Of a stretch of 64,000 nt of DNA, positions 33,813 through 43,141 are shown piece by piece. The notes below the pieces were generated by a model. The model had not been told where the DNA came from. It saw only the letters and a list, made by a program, of their open reading frames with translations, and searched no databases. The position numbers and the translations under genes are program-made. Source of the stretch: Microlunatus soli (lineage in GTDB: Bacteria > Actinomycetota > Actinomycetes > Propionibacteriales > Propionibacteriaceae); the NCBI RefSeq assembly GCF_900105385.1, contig NZ_LT629772.1, positions 1,178,001-1,242,000 of the forward strand. The letters run 5' to 3'. Position 1 is the stretch's first letter. Each line of letters starts with the position of its first letter.

Positions 33813-35281
33813 GCCGGAGCCGACGGCGCTGCGCCGGCCTGGACCTTCTCGGCGATGGCGTCGCCGACGCCCTTGTCCACGTTGCGCCAGTACTCGAAGA
33901 CCCGCTGCTTGACCTCGTCCCGGACACCGGTGCCGTCGAGGGTGGAGGCGACGGTCTCGACCAGGCGGCCGCGCTCGGCCTCGTCCATCACCTCGCGCAC
34001 CAGGGTGCCGGGCTGACCGAAGTCGTCGTCCTCGGCGTGCAGCGAGTAGGCGGCACGGACGAAGTCACCGTCGGCGGACCAGTTGGAACCGGCGAACAGG
34101 TCCTCCTTGGCCTCCGGACCGCCGACACTGTTCGGGAAGTAGACCGGCTGACCGACATTGAAGTCGTAGCGCATCGCGCCGTCGAAGTCGTAGCTGTTGA
34201 CCTCGACCTTCGGCTTGTTGACCGGCAGCTGCAGGTAGTTCGGCCCGATCCGGTAGCGATGCGTGTCGGAGTAGGCGAACACCCGGCCGAGCAGCATCTT
34301 GTCCGGGCTGAAACCGACACCCGGCACGATCGACGACGGCTCGAACGCCGCCTGCTCGATCTGGGCGAAGAAGTTCTCCGGGTTGCGGTCCAGCACCAAC
34401 CGGCCGACCTTGATCAACGGGTAGTCGCTGTGCGGCCAGATCTTGGTCAGATCGAACGGGTTGAACCGGTAGTCGGCTGCGTCGTCGAACGGCATCATCT
34501 GGACATGCAGATTCCAGATCGGAGCCTCGCCGTTCTTGATCGCGTTGAAGAGATCACGACGGTGCGCGTCCGGATCCTGCGCACCGAGGGCAGCGGCTTC
34601 CTCGTTGGTCAGGTTGACGACGCCCTGCTCGGAGATGAAGTGGTACTTGACCCAGAACCGTTCGCCGGCGGCGTTCACCCACAGGTAGGTGTGCGAGCCG
34701 TAACCGTTCTCGGTCCGGTAGCTGGCCGGGATGCCGCGATCACCCATCAGGTAGGTGACCTGATGCGCCGACTCCGGCTGCAGGGTCCAGAAATCCCAGC
34801 GCATGTCCCAGTCCTGCAGTCCGGTGTCCGGCAACCGCTTCTGGGAACGGATGAAGTGCGGGAACTTGATCGCGTCCCGGATGAAGAAGATCGGCGTGTT
34901 GTTGCCGACCAGGTCGTAGTTTCCTTCGCTGGTGTAGAACTTCAGCGCGAAACCGCGCGGGTCACGGGCGAGGTCGGAGGAGCCCTGCTCGCCGGCGACG
35001 GTGGAGAACCGGGCCAGCGCCTCGGAGCGTGCCCCCTTCTGGAACAGCGCCGCCTTGGTGTACTGGCTGACGTCCTCGGTGGCCTCGAAGAAGCCGAACG
35101 CACCCGAGCCCTTGGCGTGCACGTTGCGCTCCGGGACCCGCTCCCGGTTGAAGTGCGCCATCTGATTGACGAAGTGGTAATCGTGCAGCAGGATCGGGCC
35201 GTCCGGTCCGACCGTCAGCGAGTTGTTGTCGCTCGGCGCCGGAGCGCCGCTGTCGGTAGTGGAGAACTTCGTTTCGGTCAT
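33797..35281 (-). CDS. katA: Monofunctional haem catalase
   Basis: A 494-residue small-subunit catalase converting hydrogen peroxide to water and oxygen in the cytoplasm. The catalytic His is in [16 protein letters not shown] (near residue 54), the distal Asn in [23 protein letters not shown], and the proximal haem Tyr in [17 protein letters not shown]. Length fits clade 3. The fur-type gene lies 94 bp upstream on the same strand with a 25-bp palindrome between, so peroxide control by that regulator is likely. It ends in a 17-bp tandem repeat followed by a strong terminator. The Pro/Ala tail ([12 protein letters not shown]) is low complexity. Confidence 0.97.
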   Translation of the reverse strand: MTETKFSTTDSGAPAPSDNNSLTVGPDGPILLHDYHFVNQMAHFNRERVPERNVHAKGSGAFGFFEATEDVSQYTKAALFQKGARSEALARFSTVAGEQGSSDLARDPRGFALKFYTSEGNYDLVGNNTPIFFIRDAIKFPHFIRSQKRLPDTGLQDWDMRWDFWTLQPESAHQVTYLMGDRGIPASYRTENGYGSHTYLWVNAAGERFWVKYHFISEQGVVNLTNEEAAALGAQDPDAHRRDLFNAIKNGEAPIWNLHVQMMPFDDAADYRFNPFDLTKIWPHSDYPLIKVGRLVLDRNPENFFAQIEQAAFEPSSIVPGVGFSPDKMLLGRVFAYSDTHRYRIGPNYLQLPVNKPKVEVNSYDFDGAMRYDFNVGQPVYFPNSVGGPEAKEDLFAGSNWSADGDFVRAAYSLHAEDDDFGQPGTLVREVMDEAERGRLVETVASTLDGTGVRDEVKQRVFEYWRNVDKGVGDAIAEKVQAGAAPSAPAPNAP

Positions 35282-35352
35282 CGCTGTCTCGCTCTTCCTC
35301 TCGCTGGTGCTGTCTGATGAAGTCGTCGCGGCCGGGCCGCTGAGTCAGGTGA

Positions 35353-35377
35353 GATGATCATGGTGACCATGATCATC
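35353..35377. promoter_or_regulatory. 25-bp perfect palindrome between fur and katA
   Basis: GATGATCATGGT (35353-35364), a single central G, then its exact complement (35366-35377). It overlaps the fur stop codon (tca at 35376-35378) and lies 72 bp or more upstream of the katA ATG. A one-base centre fits a protein dimer site better than an RNA terminator. Confidence 0.8.
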
Positions 35378-35870
35378 AGGTTCGGGTGTGATCATGGAGC
35401 CGGTCGGCAGCTGCCGGCGGCCGGTCAGTGCCGGCGGCGCAGTCCGGGCACAGACCCCAGTAGGTGACCTCGGCTTCGTCGATCACAAAGCCGTGGGTCT
35501 GCTGCGGTGTCGCGCAGGGCATCGCGCCGACCGCACAGGGCACGTCGACGACGGCGCCACAGCCGCGGCAGACCAGGTGGTGGTGGTTGTCGCCGGCATT
35601 GATCTCGAACAGCATCGACGACCCCGCGGGCTCGATCCGGCGCAGGATCTGATGCTCGGTCAGAGTGTTCAGGGCGTCATACACGGCCTGAGTGGACACG
35701 GTGCCGATGGTCGACCGGACCCGGTCCGACACCTGGTCCGCGGCAAGGTGTGAGTCGGTCTGCACCGCATCGAGGACCGCCAGCCGCGGCTGGGTGACGC
35801 GCAACCCGGCCGAACGCAGCCGCGTCCGCCACTCCTCGTGCTGAGCACTGCTCCCGGTGGCCGTCTGCAT
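35376..35870 (-). CDS. furA: Fur-family regulator (FurA/PerR-like)
   Basis: A 164-residue Fur-type regulator: winged helix with RVTQPRLAVLDAVQTDSHLAADQVSDRVR and STQAVYDALNTLTEHQILRRIEP, then the dimerisation domain with metal ligands in GDNHHHLVCRGCGAVVDVPC and a second Cys pair position at YWGLCPDCAA (structural zinc). It precedes katA on the same strand as furA precedes katG in mycobacteria, so it is probably a peroxide sensor for katA. I chose ATG 35870 over a TTG four codons earlier. The promoter carries a candidate FurA site. Confidence 0.92.
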   Translation of the reverse strand: MQTATGSSAQHEEWRTRLRSAGLRVTQPRLAVLDAVQTDSHLAADQVSDRVRSTIGTVSTQAVYDALNTLTEHQILRRIEPAGSSMLFEINAGDNHHHLVCRGCGAVVDVPCAVGAMPCATPQQTHGFVIDEAEVTYWGLCPDCAAGTDRPPAAADRLHDHTRT

Positions 35871-35880
35871 GCTCCGATTC

Positions 35881-35909
35881 AATCACCTTGTCTGGAATCA
35901 TTCAAGATT
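35881..35909 (-). promoter_or_regulatory. Candidate FurA autoregulatory site and promoter
   Basis: On the minus strand the sequence includes CTTGAATGATTCCAGACAAG, 11-35 bp before the fur ATG. It resembles, from memory, the FurA-bound sequence upstream of mycobacterial furA. GGTGATT repeats occur inverted at 35881 and directly at 35918, 35930 and 35944. Confidence 0.55.
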
Positions 35910-35959
35910 CGTACCAAGGTGATTCATCGGGTGATTCGTCCAGGGTGATTCGCGGCCGG

Positions 35960-36157
35960 TCAGTCCGGCCGATCGACGCCCTCCCACTCGGCGTCCTCAC
36001 GATCGGCCTGCTCATTGCGCTCGGCGACCTTGGCCATCGCGTTCTGAGCTTCCTCCTGCGTCGGATAGGGCCCGAACCGATTCGCCGAACGACAGCCGTC
36101 GGCGGTCTCGACGGTCTTGTGATCGAGGCAGTAGAACCACTGTTGATCTTCAGCCAT
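35960..36157 (-). CDS. Small conserved hypothetical protein
   Basis: A 65-residue acidic protein: [37 protein letters not shown] then a charged helix rich in Glu/Asp. Two Cys, one His and the [13 protein letters not shown] pattern recur in small actinobacterial proteins often labelled SPOR-domain-like, apparently because of the aromatic/EA-repeat segment. I chose ATG 36157, with AAGGAGGAACG before it, over an in-frame Met 21 codons upstream. Function unknown. Confidence 0.75.
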   Translation of the reverse strand: MAEDQQWFYCLDHKTVETADGCRSANRFGPYPTQEEAQNAMAKVAERNEQADREDAEWEGVDRPD

Positions 36158-36477
36158 CGTTCCTCCTTCGTCGGAACCGAGCCTACAGCCGGACTGTTTC
36201 CCACAGACCCGGCACGTCACGGCCGCGCGCCTTGTGGAGTCTTGTCAAACGATCCAGTCCGACCCAGCCCGTCACGGTCACGACCACTCCATCGTCGGTC
36301 GACACAGGTGCCGGCCCGACCCCCGCATCACGAACAGATCAACGAAATCAACGCTCGCCTCAACTGGACTCTCCGTGCGGTGAAAACTCGACAGCTTCCT
36401 GCACCCCCGGGGTCCGGTGTTGCCGCGCGGCGGACCGTCTCCGGCGTCCTACCAGGTCGCGAATAGGATCGGATCTC
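36158..36477. other. 320-bp divergent intergenic region
   Basis: No gene-like reading frame or RNA is evident between the 65-residue gene and map. The left end holds the ribosome site of the small gene; the right end holds the leaderless promoter of map. Confidence 0.5.
36464..36469 (+). promoter_or_regulatory. Candidate -10 (TAGGAT) for leaderless map
   Basis: TAGGAT ends 8 nt before GTG 36478, which is the start that gives the conserved N-terminus. Confidence 0.55.
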
Positions 36478-37338
36478 GTGACGTCTCTCAGGTCCCCGAT
36501 CAAGCCGTACGCCGTCTCCCCGATGCGTGCAGTACCGGCAGACATACCGCGTCCGGAGTATGTCGGCAAGAAGGGACCACAGCCGTACACGGGCCCGGCG
36601 GTGCAGACCAGCGAGACCATCGAGAAGATGCGGATCGCGGGCCGGATCGCCGCCCAGGCGATGCGAGCAGCCTCCGAAGCGATCGCACCGGGCGTGACCA
36701 CCGACGAGATCGACCGGGTCGGCCACGAGTTCCTGATGGACCACCACGCCTATCCGTCGACACTGGGCTATCGCGGCTTTCCCAAGTCGCTGTGCACCTC
36801 GGTCAACGAGGTGATCTGCCACGGCATCCCCGACGCCCGACCATTGCAGGACGGCGATCTGGTCAAGATCGATCTGACCGCCTTCATCGGCGGCGTGCAC
36901 GGCGACAACTGCGCCACCTACTTCTGCGGCGAGGTCGACGACGAAGCACGCAAGCTCTCCGAGGTCACCCAGGAGGCCATGCTGCGCGGCATCAAGGCCG
37001 CCAAACCCGGCCGACAGGTCAACGTGATCGGTCGGGTGATCGAAAAGTACGCGACCCGCTTCGGCTTCAGCTCGGTGCGCGACTACACCGGACACGGCGT
37101 GCACACCACCTTCCATTCCGGTCTGGTGATCCCGCACTACGACGAACCGGCCTACGACACGGTGATCGAGCCCGGCATGACCTTCACCGTCGAGCCGATG
37201 CTGACCACCGGCGGCTACGACTGGATCCAATGGGACGACGGCTGGACCGTGCTGACCGCCGACGGCTCACGCTGTGCCCAGTTCGAACACACCATCGTGA
37301 TCACCGGCTCGGGTGCGGAGATCCTCACCCTGCCCTGA
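36478..37338 (+). CDS. map: Methionine aminopeptidase type I, with N-terminal extension
   Basis: Removes the initiator Met from nascent proteins. The 286-residue protein has the Pro-rich N-terminal extension ([25 protein letters not shown]) of mycobacterial MapB-type enzymes, followed by the pita-bread fold. Metal ligands: Asp in [11 protein letters not shown] and [12 protein letters not shown], His in [11 protein letters not shown], Glu in FTVEPMLTT and FEHTIVIT. I start at GTG 36478 since it gives the full conserved extension and fits a leaderless promoter; the open frame further upstream shows no homology. kynU follows 33 bp later. Confidence 0.95.
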   Translation: MTSLRSPIKPYAVSPMRAVPADIPRPEYVGKKGPQPYTGPAVQTSETIEKMRIAGRIAAQAMRAASEAIAPGVTTDEIDRVGHEFLMDHHAYPSTLGYRGFPKSLCTSVNEVICHGIPDARPLQDGDLVKIDLTAFIGGVHGDNCATYFCGEVDDEARKLSEVTQEAMLRGIKAAKPGRQVNVIGRVIEKYATRFGFSSVRDYTGHGVHTTFHSGLVIPHYDEPAYDTVIEPGMTFTVEPMLTTGGYDWIQWDDGWTVLTADGSRCAQFEHTIVITGSGAEILTLP

Positions 37339-37371
37339 CCGTCACGGCCGGAGCCGATTCCAGGAGGACAG

Positions 37372-38592
37372 ATGACCGTGACGAGTTTGCAGACCAGCGC
37401 CGCCGAGTTGGACGCGGCCGACCCGCTGGCCTGGTGCCGACACGAGTTCAGCGGCGAGGTCCGGGCCTACCTGGACGGCAACTCGCTCGGCCGGCCACCG
37501 CGGGAGGCCGCGGTGCGGCTCGCGGCTGTGGTCGAACACGACTGGGGCAACCGGCTGATCCGCAGCTGGGACGAGCAATGGTTCGCACTCCCGCTGGAGC
37601 TCGGTGATCGTCTCGGCCGACTCACCCTCGGAGCGGCCGCCGGTCAGACCGTGATCGGCGACTCGACAACGGTGATGCTCTACAAACTGCTGCGGGCAGC
37701 GGTCGATGCGGCGCCGGACGGCCGGAACGTGATTGTGGTCGACCGGGAGAACTTCCCCACCGACCGCTACATCGTGGAGTCCGTCGCGTCCGAGCGTGGC
37801 TTCACCGTGCGTTGGCTGGAGCCCGATCCGGTCGCCGGCGTCACGCCCGATCTGTTGGCCGCGGCGCTGGCCGATGACGTCGCCGTCGTCACGCTCAGCC
37901 ACGTCGCGTACAAGTCCGGGTTCGTCGCCGACCTGCCGACCATCACCGAGCAGGTCCACCGGGCAGGCGCCGTGGTGCTGTGGGATCTGTGCCACTCGGT
38001 CGGACTGTTGGACGTCCGACTGGACGACGCGGACGTCGACCTGGCTGTCGGCTGCGGCTACAAGTTCCTCTGTGGCGGGCCCGGCGCGCCGGCCTTCGGC
38101 TACGTCGCCGCCCGACTACAGGACCGGCTGACCCAGCCCATCCAGGGCTGGATGGGGCACGCCGACGCGTTCGCGATGGGCCAGGGCTGGTCGCCCGGCC
38201 CCGGGATGCGGCGCTTCCTGTCCGGTACGCCGCCGATCCTGGCGATGATCCCGCTGACCGCCAGCCTGGACCTGATCGAACGCGCCCGGATCACCACCAT
38301 CAGCGACAAGGCGCGCCGGCTCGGCCGGTTTGCGATCGAGGCCACCGACACCCTGCTGGCCGGACACGGTGTCACGGTGTCCTCTCCTCGCGAGGACGCG
38401 CTCCGCGGTGGCCACGTCACCATCTCGCACCCCGCGTTCCGTGAGGTCACCCGACGACTGTGGGAAGCCGATGTGATCCCCGATTTCCGCAACCCGGACG
38501 GGATCCGACTCGGCCTGGCGCCGCTGACCACGAGCTTCGGCGAGGTGCTCGATGCCGTCGCCTCCATCGGGGAACTGCTGAGCCGGCGGTAG
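37372..38592 (+). CDS. kynU: Kynureninase
   Basis: A PLP enzyme (406 residues) that splits kynurenine to anthranilate and alanine in tryptophan degradation. YLDGNSLGRPP near the N-terminus, the Asp of WDLCHSVGLL and the PLP-binding Lys in VGCGYKFLCGGPGAPAF are diagnostic, as is the C-terminal PDFRNPDGIRLGLAPLTTSF. AGGAGGACAG precedes ATG 37372. No tryptophan dioxygenase or formamidase gene is adjacent, so the rest of the pathway must be elsewhere. Confidence 0.93.
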   Translation: MTVTSLQTSAAELDAADPLAWCRHEFSGEVRAYLDGNSLGRPPREAAVRLAAVVEHDWGNRLIRSWDEQWFALPLELGDRLGRLTLGAAAGQTVIGDSTTVMLYKLLRAAVDAAPDGRNVIVVDRENFPTDRYIVESVASERGFTVRWLEPDPVAGVTPDLLAAALADDVAVVTLSHVAYKSGFVADLPTITEQVHRAGAVVLWDLCHSVGLLDVRLDDADVDLAVGCGYKFLCGGPGAPAFGYVAARLQDRLTQPIQGWMGHADAFAMGQGWSPGPGMRRFLSGTPPILAMIPLTASLDLIERARITTISDKARRLGRFAIEATDTLLAGHGVTVSSPREDALRGGHVTISHPAFREVTRRLWEADVIPDFRNPDGIRLGLAPLTTSFGEVLDAVASIGELLSRR

Positions 38593-38656
38593 GGTTCTGC
38601 CGTTCGCGCAGCGTCGCGCAACTCCACCTCCCGCGACCAGCGAACGGAACCACCCC

Positions 38657-40189
38657 TTGTCCACCACCGGCCCAGACGCCAGCACGCCCGCACCGGACAG
38701 CCTCCCCGACTCCGGCGACCCCTACACCGTCCGGGCGGCCTTCGGTTCCCTGCGTCGGATGCGGATCGAGGTGCTCGGCGGTCTGGTTGTCGCGCTCGCG
38801 CTGATTCCGGAGGCGATCTCGTTCTCGATCATCGCCGGGGTCGATCCGCGGGTCGGCCTGTTCGCCTCGTTCACGATGGCGGTGACGATCTCGATCGTCG
38901 GCGGCCGCCGGGCGATGATCTCGGCCGCAACCGGTTCGGTCGCCCTGGTGATCGGTCCGCTGACCCGCGAACACGGCATCGATTACCTGATCGTCACCGT
39001 GTTGTTGGCCGGGGTGATCCAGATCGTGCTGGCACTGCTCGGAGTGGCCAAGCTGATGCGGTTCATCCCCCGCAGCGTGATGATCGGCTTCGTCAATGCG
39101 TTGGCGATCCTGATCTTCATCGCCCAGTTGCCGCACCTGATCGGCGTCCCCTGGCTGGTCTACCCACTGGTCGCGGCCGGCATCGTGATCATCATCGGTT
39201 TTCCGCGGCTGACCACGGTCGTGCCGGCACCATTGATCGCGATTCTGGTGATCAGCGTGCTGGTGATCGCCACCGGGCTGGACATCCCGAACGTCGGCGA
39301 CGAGGGCAAGTTGCCCGACAGCCTGCCGACCCTCTTCCTGCCGGATGTGCCGCTGAGCTGGGAGACTCTGCGGATCGTGGGACCGTACGCGTTCGGGATG
39401 GCACTGGTCGCCCTGCTGGAATCCCTGATGACGGCGAAGCTGGTCGATGACGTCACCGACACCCACTCCAACAAGACCCGGGAGGCGCTCGGTCAAGGCG
39501 TCGCCAATGTCGTCACCGGGCTGTTCGGCGGGATGGGTGGCTGCGCGATGATCGGCCAGACCATGATCAACGTCAAGCAGTCCGGTTCTCGGACCCGGAT
39601 CTCGACTTTCCTGGCCGGTGTCTTCCTGCTGATCCTGGTCGTCGCACTGAACGACATCGTCGCTGTCATCCCGATGGCTGCCCTGGTAGCGGTGATGATC
39701 ATGGTCTCGGTCGGCACCTTCGACTGGCACAGCATCCACCCGCGGACACTTCGGCGAATGCCGATCAGCGCCACGGTGATCATGCTCTGCACCGTGGTGC
39801 CGACAGTCCTCACCAACAATCTCGCGGTCGGTGTGATCATCGGTGTCGTGGTGGCGGCTCTCTTCTTCGTCGCCCGGGTCGCGCACTTCACCGAGGTGGT
39901 CGACGTCGCCCATCCCGACGACGAGACCCGGGTGTACGCGGTCAGGGGACTGTTGTTCTTCGCCTCCAGTAACGACCTGGTCTACCAGTTCGATTACACC
40001 GGTGATCCGCCGAACGTGATCATCGACCTGTCACAGTCCCAGATCTACGATTCATCGACCGTCGCCACCCTGGACGCCATCGAGCAGAAGTACCGGGAGA
40101 AGGGCAAGAACGTCGAGATCACCGGACTGAACGAGCCCAGCCTGCGTTGGCATTCCCGACTGACCGGCACTCTCGGCGGCGGCAACTGA
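38657..40189 (+). CDS. SulP-family inorganic anion transporter with STAS domain
   Basis: A 510-residue transporter: about 10-14 helices with the SulP entry region VVALALIPEAISFSIIAGVDPRVGLFASF, then a C-terminal cytoplasmic STAS domain (NVIIDLSQSQIYDSSTVATLDAIEQKYREKG, residues about 455-485). Family members carry sulfate, bicarbonate or other anions. The best start is TTG 38657; a -10-like TAGGGT lies at 38591, near the kynU stop. The next in-frame Met (near residue 35) would remove part of the conserved N-terminus. Confidence 0.9.
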   Translation: MSTTGPDASTPAPDSLPDSGDPYTVRAAFGSLRRMRIEVLGGLVVALALIPEAISFSIIAGVDPRVGLFASFTMAVTISIVGGRRAMISAATGSVALVIGPLTREHGIDYLIVTVLLAGVIQIVLALLGVAKLMRFIPRSVMIGFVNALAILIFIAQLPHLIGVPWLVYPLVAAGIVIIIGFPRLTTVVPAPLIAILVISVLVIATGLDIPNVGDEGKLPDSLPTLFLPDVPLSWETLRIVGPYAFGMALVALLESLMTAKLVDDVTDTHSNKTREALGQGVANVVTGLFGGMGGCAMIGQTMINVKQSGSRTRISTFLAGVFLLILVVALNDIVAVIPMAALVAVMIMVSVGTFDWHSIHPRTLRRMPISATVIMLCTVVPTVLTNNLAVGVIIGVVVAALFFVARVAHFTEVVDVAHPDDETRVYAVRGLLFFASSNDLVYQFDYTGDPPNVIIDLSQSQIYDSSTVATLDAIEQKYREKGKNVEITGLNEPSLRWHSRLTGTLGGGN

Positions 40190-40279
40190 GCGGTACGCCG
40201 CTGACCACGGCGAGGTTCCTGGCGCATTTCGCCTCACGGACACCTGCACTGTGCCTCGCACGCCTCGATGATACGTTGC

Positions 40280-40298
40280 TTAGGTAAGGCTTACCTAC
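40280..40298. promoter_or_regulatory. IdeR/DmdR iron box of the des operon
   Basis: TTAGGTAAGGCTTACCTAC is a 19-bp near-perfect dyad very close to the DtxR/IdeR consensus TTAGGTTAGSCTAACCTAA. It lies 13 bp before the desA start codon, so Fe-bound repressor would block transcription or early elongation when iron is plentiful. Confidence 0.93.
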
Positions 40299-40310
40299 CT
40301 AAGGAGAACA

Positions 40311-41798
40311 GTGCACCCCCACCTGTTCAGCCACCGCACCGTCGACGATTACGACAAGCAGGTGCGCGCAGCGGTCGAAGCGGTCAGTTCCCGGATCCAG
40401 GCGGTCCGCCAACCGAGGACCGCAGCAGCGCCCGAGCAGCTGCAGGCGTTGGTCGACGGCATCGACCTGGACCGCCCGACCGGCGACACGTTCGCCGCGA
40501 TCGACGAGGCGGCATCGCTCTACCTGGAGCACGCGGTCTGGTTCCACCACCCCGACTACCTGGCCCATCTCAACTGCCCGGTCGCCCTACCGGCGCTCGC
40601 GGCCGACGCGATCGCCTCCGCCGTCAACACCTCGGTCGACACCTGGGATCAGAGCACCAGCGCGACCCTGATGGAACAGAAGTTGATCACCTGGACGGGG
40701 GCCCGGATCGGCTTCGACGAGCAGTGTGACGGCATCTTCACCAGCGGTGGCACGCAGTCCAATCTGCAGGCGATGTTGTTGGCTCGCGATGAATGTCGAC
40801 GACGCAGCGGGCTGCGTTCCACGGCAGGGTTCTGCATCCTGGCCACCGACCAGACCCATTTCAGCGTCGCCAAGGCCGCCGGCATCCTCGGGCTGCCCGA
40901 CGACGCCGTACGGGTCGTCTCGACCGACCGACGGGGCCGGATGCGGCCCGATGCCCTGACCGACCTGATCTCCGACCTCCGGGCCGCCGGGAAGTCGATC
41001 ATGGCGGTCTCGGCGACGGCCGGAACGACCGACCGCGGAGTGATCGACCCGCTGCCCGAACTCGCCGCGATCTGCACCAGGGAAGGGATCTGGCTGCACG
41101 TCGACGCGGCGTACGGTTGCGGGCTGCTGGTGTCCCGGCAGCGTCGTTCCTGGCTGGACGGGATCGAGCGGGCCGACTCGGTCACCGTGGACTATCACAA
41201 GAGCTTCGGTCAGCCGGTCGCGTGCAGTGCCGTCCTGGTACGCCGCGCCGAGACGATGCAGCACGCCGGGTGGCACGCCGACTATCTGAACCCGGCGGAG
41301 AGCCGGCATCCCAACCTGGTCGACAAGAGCCTGCAGACCACCCGCCGATTCGACGCCTTCAAACTGTGGCTGACGCTGCGGGCGACCGGACCGGACCTGC
41401 TGGGCGACGCATTCGACCAGGTGATCGACCTGGCGACCGGCGTGGCCGAGCTGATCGACGACGACCCGGTCCTGGAGCTGCTGCAGGAGCCGACCCTGAG
41501 CACGGTGCTCTTCCGCTACCTCCCGGAGGACGGATCAACCGGGCCGCGGCTACTCGATGCGGTCAACACCCGGATCCGGGAGGAATTGTTCGCCTCCGGC
41601 CGGGTGCTGATCGCCAAGACCAGGATCAACGGCAGCAGCTGGCTGAAGCTGACCCTGCTCAACCCGGAGACCGGGATCGACGGCATCGCGTCGGCGCTGG
41701 AGTTGATCAAGTGGACCGGACGACGGCTGATCGGGTCGGGCGAGTTCGTTGACTGTTCGAGCGACGGCGCCGACGGCACCGGGATCGAGGCCGCCTGA
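40311..41798 (+). CDS. desA: PLP-dependent lysine decarboxylase of desferrioxamine synthesis
   Basis: A 495-residue group II PLP decarboxylase that makes cadaverine from lysine. Family marks: FTSGGTQSNLQAMLLARDE, AGTTDRGVIDPL, VDAAYGCGLL and the PLP Lys in VTVDYHKSFGQPVACSAVL. The assignment to DesA rather than diaminobutyrate or glutamate decarboxylase rests on the hydroxylase, acyltransferase and synthetase downstream. Start is GTG 40311 with AAGGAG just upstream; the iron box immediately precedes. The stop shares one base with desB (TGATG). Confidence 0.93.
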   Translation: MHPHLFSHRTVDDYDKQVRAAVEAVSSRIQAVRQPRTAAAPEQLQALVDGIDLDRPTGDTFAAIDEAASLYLEHAVWFHHPDYLAHLNCPVALPALAADAIASAVNTSVDTWDQSTSATLMEQKLITWTGARIGFDEQCDGIFTSGGTQSNLQAMLLARDECRRRSGLRSTAGFCILATDQTHFSVAKAAGILGLPDDAVRVVSTDRRGRMRPDALTDLISDLRAAGKSIMAVSATAGTTDRGVIDPLPELAAICTREGIWLHVDAAYGCGLLVSRQRRSWLDGIERADSVTVDYHKSFGQPVACSAVLVRRAETMQHAGWHADYLNPAESRHPNLVDKSLQTTRRFDAFKLWLTLRATGPDLLGDAFDQVIDLATGVAELIDDDPVLELLQEPTLSTVLFRYLPEDGSTGPRLLDAVNTRIREELFASGRVLIAKTRINGSSWLKLTLLNPETGIDGIASALELIKWTGRRLIGSGEFVDCSSDGADGTGIEAA

Positions 41799-43141
41799 TG
41801 CGAATCAACGATCTGATCGGGATCGGGATCGGCCCGTTCAATCTCGGCCTGGCCAGTCTGACCGACCCGATCGAGGACCTGGACGCGATCTTCCTCGAAG
41901 CCCGGGACGAGTTCAGCTGGCATCCGGGCATGCTGCTCGACGAGGCAACCATCCAGGTGCCCTTCCTGGCCGATCTGGTGACGATGGCCGACCCGACGTC
42001 GCCGTACTCCTTCCTGAACTACCTGAAGCAGACCGGGCGGATCTATCCGTTCTACATCCGGGAGAGCTTCTATCCGCTGCGCCGGGAGTACGACGCGTAC
42101 TGCCGGTGGGTCTGCGATCAGCTCCGCACGCTGCGTTTCGGCCAGCGGGTCACCGCGGTCCGCTACCACCCCGGCCACGACGCCTACCAGGTGATCGCCG
42201 ATCACCGCGGCAGCGAGGTGCAGCACTGGGCACGCCGGCTGGCTGTCGGTATCGGCACCGAACCGTGGCTCCCGGATGCCGTCGGCGGGCTTCCGGGAAC
42301 GGTCCTGCACAGCTCGGATTACCTGCACCGCAAGGAGGAGCTGCAGCAGCGACCGGCGATCACGATCGTCGGCAGCGGACAGAGCGCGGCCGAGATCTAC
42401 CTCGACCTGCTGGCCGATATCGAGCAGCATGACTACCGGCTGGACTGGTTCACCCGTTCGCCGCGGTTCTTCCCGATGGAATACACCAAACTGACGCTGG
42501 AGATGACTTCACCGGAATACACCAGCTACTTCCATCAGCTGGCGGCTCCGCTGCGCGCCGAGCTGCTTGATCAACAACGCGGGCTGTACAAGGGAATCAG
42601 TTCCGATCTGATCAACGCGATCTACGACACCCTCTACGCCAAGAGCGTAGCCGGCCCCCCGCCGACCCGACTGCTGACCGGTGTCGAGCTGGTTGCGGCG
42701 AACGGTGCCGAGGCCGCGGACGGCCACGAATCGGAACTGACGTTGGAGTTGCACCAGATCGAACAGGGCCGACGGTTCACTGCTAAAACCTCGGCGATCG
42801 TCTGTGCCACCGGCTATCGGCCCCGCCGGCCGGACTTCCTGGAGCCGATCGTCGATCAGATCGCGATCGGTGCCGACGGCCGCCCCGATGTGGCTCGCGA
42901 CTACTCCGTCGACGGGGGTCGGGGCCGCATCTTCGTGCAGAACGGCGAGGAGCACACCCATGGACTCAGCGCCCCAGATCTGGGTCTGGGCGCCTACCGC
43001 AATTCCATGATCATCGCCGGCATCCTCGGCCGTGAGGTGTATCCGATCGAGCGGCGGATCGCGTTCCAGGATTTCGGAGTCCCTGCAATGTCCGGCCCCG
43101 AGCCGGAACGGGTGCCGCACCGCGAGGAGCTCAGCGCATGA
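41798..43141 (+). CDS. desB: Cadaverine/lysine N-monooxygenase
   Basis: A 447-residue flavin N-hydroxylase that makes N-hydroxycadaverine. FAD motif GIGIGPFNLGLASL at residues 6-19, NADPH motif IVGSGQSAAEIYLDLL near residue 190, and the late ATGYRPRRPDFL signature of the IucD/DesB group. One base overlaps desA and four overlap desC, so the four genes are translationally coupled. Confidence 0.95.
   Translation: MRINDLIGIGIGPFNLGLASLTDPIEDLDAIFLEARDEFSWHPGMLLDEATIQVPFLADLVTMADPTSPYSFLNYLKQTGRIYPFYIRESFYPLRREYDAYCRWVCDQLRTLRFGQRVTAVRYHPGHDAYQVIADHRGSEVQHWARRLAVGIGTEPWLPDAVGGLPGTVLHSSDYLHRKEELQQRPAITIVGSGQSAAEIYLDLLADIEQHDYRLDWFTRSPRFFPMEYTKLTLEMTSPEYTSYFHQLAAPLRAELLDQQRGLYKGISSDLINAIYDTLYAKSVAGPPPTRLLTGVELVAANGAEAADGHESELTLELHQIEQGRRFTAKTSAIVCATGYRPRRPDFLEPIVDQIAIGADGRPDVARDYSVDGGRGRIFVQNGEEHTHGLSAPDLGLGAYRNSMIIAGILGREVYPIERRIAFQDFGVPAMSGPEPERVPHREELSA

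Noticed and set aside
35353-35377. Rho-independent terminator of furA
   Set aside because: The stem has a one-base centre, about half A/T, no U-tract, and overlaps the stop codon; an operator is more likely, though a weak terminator role cannot be excluded.
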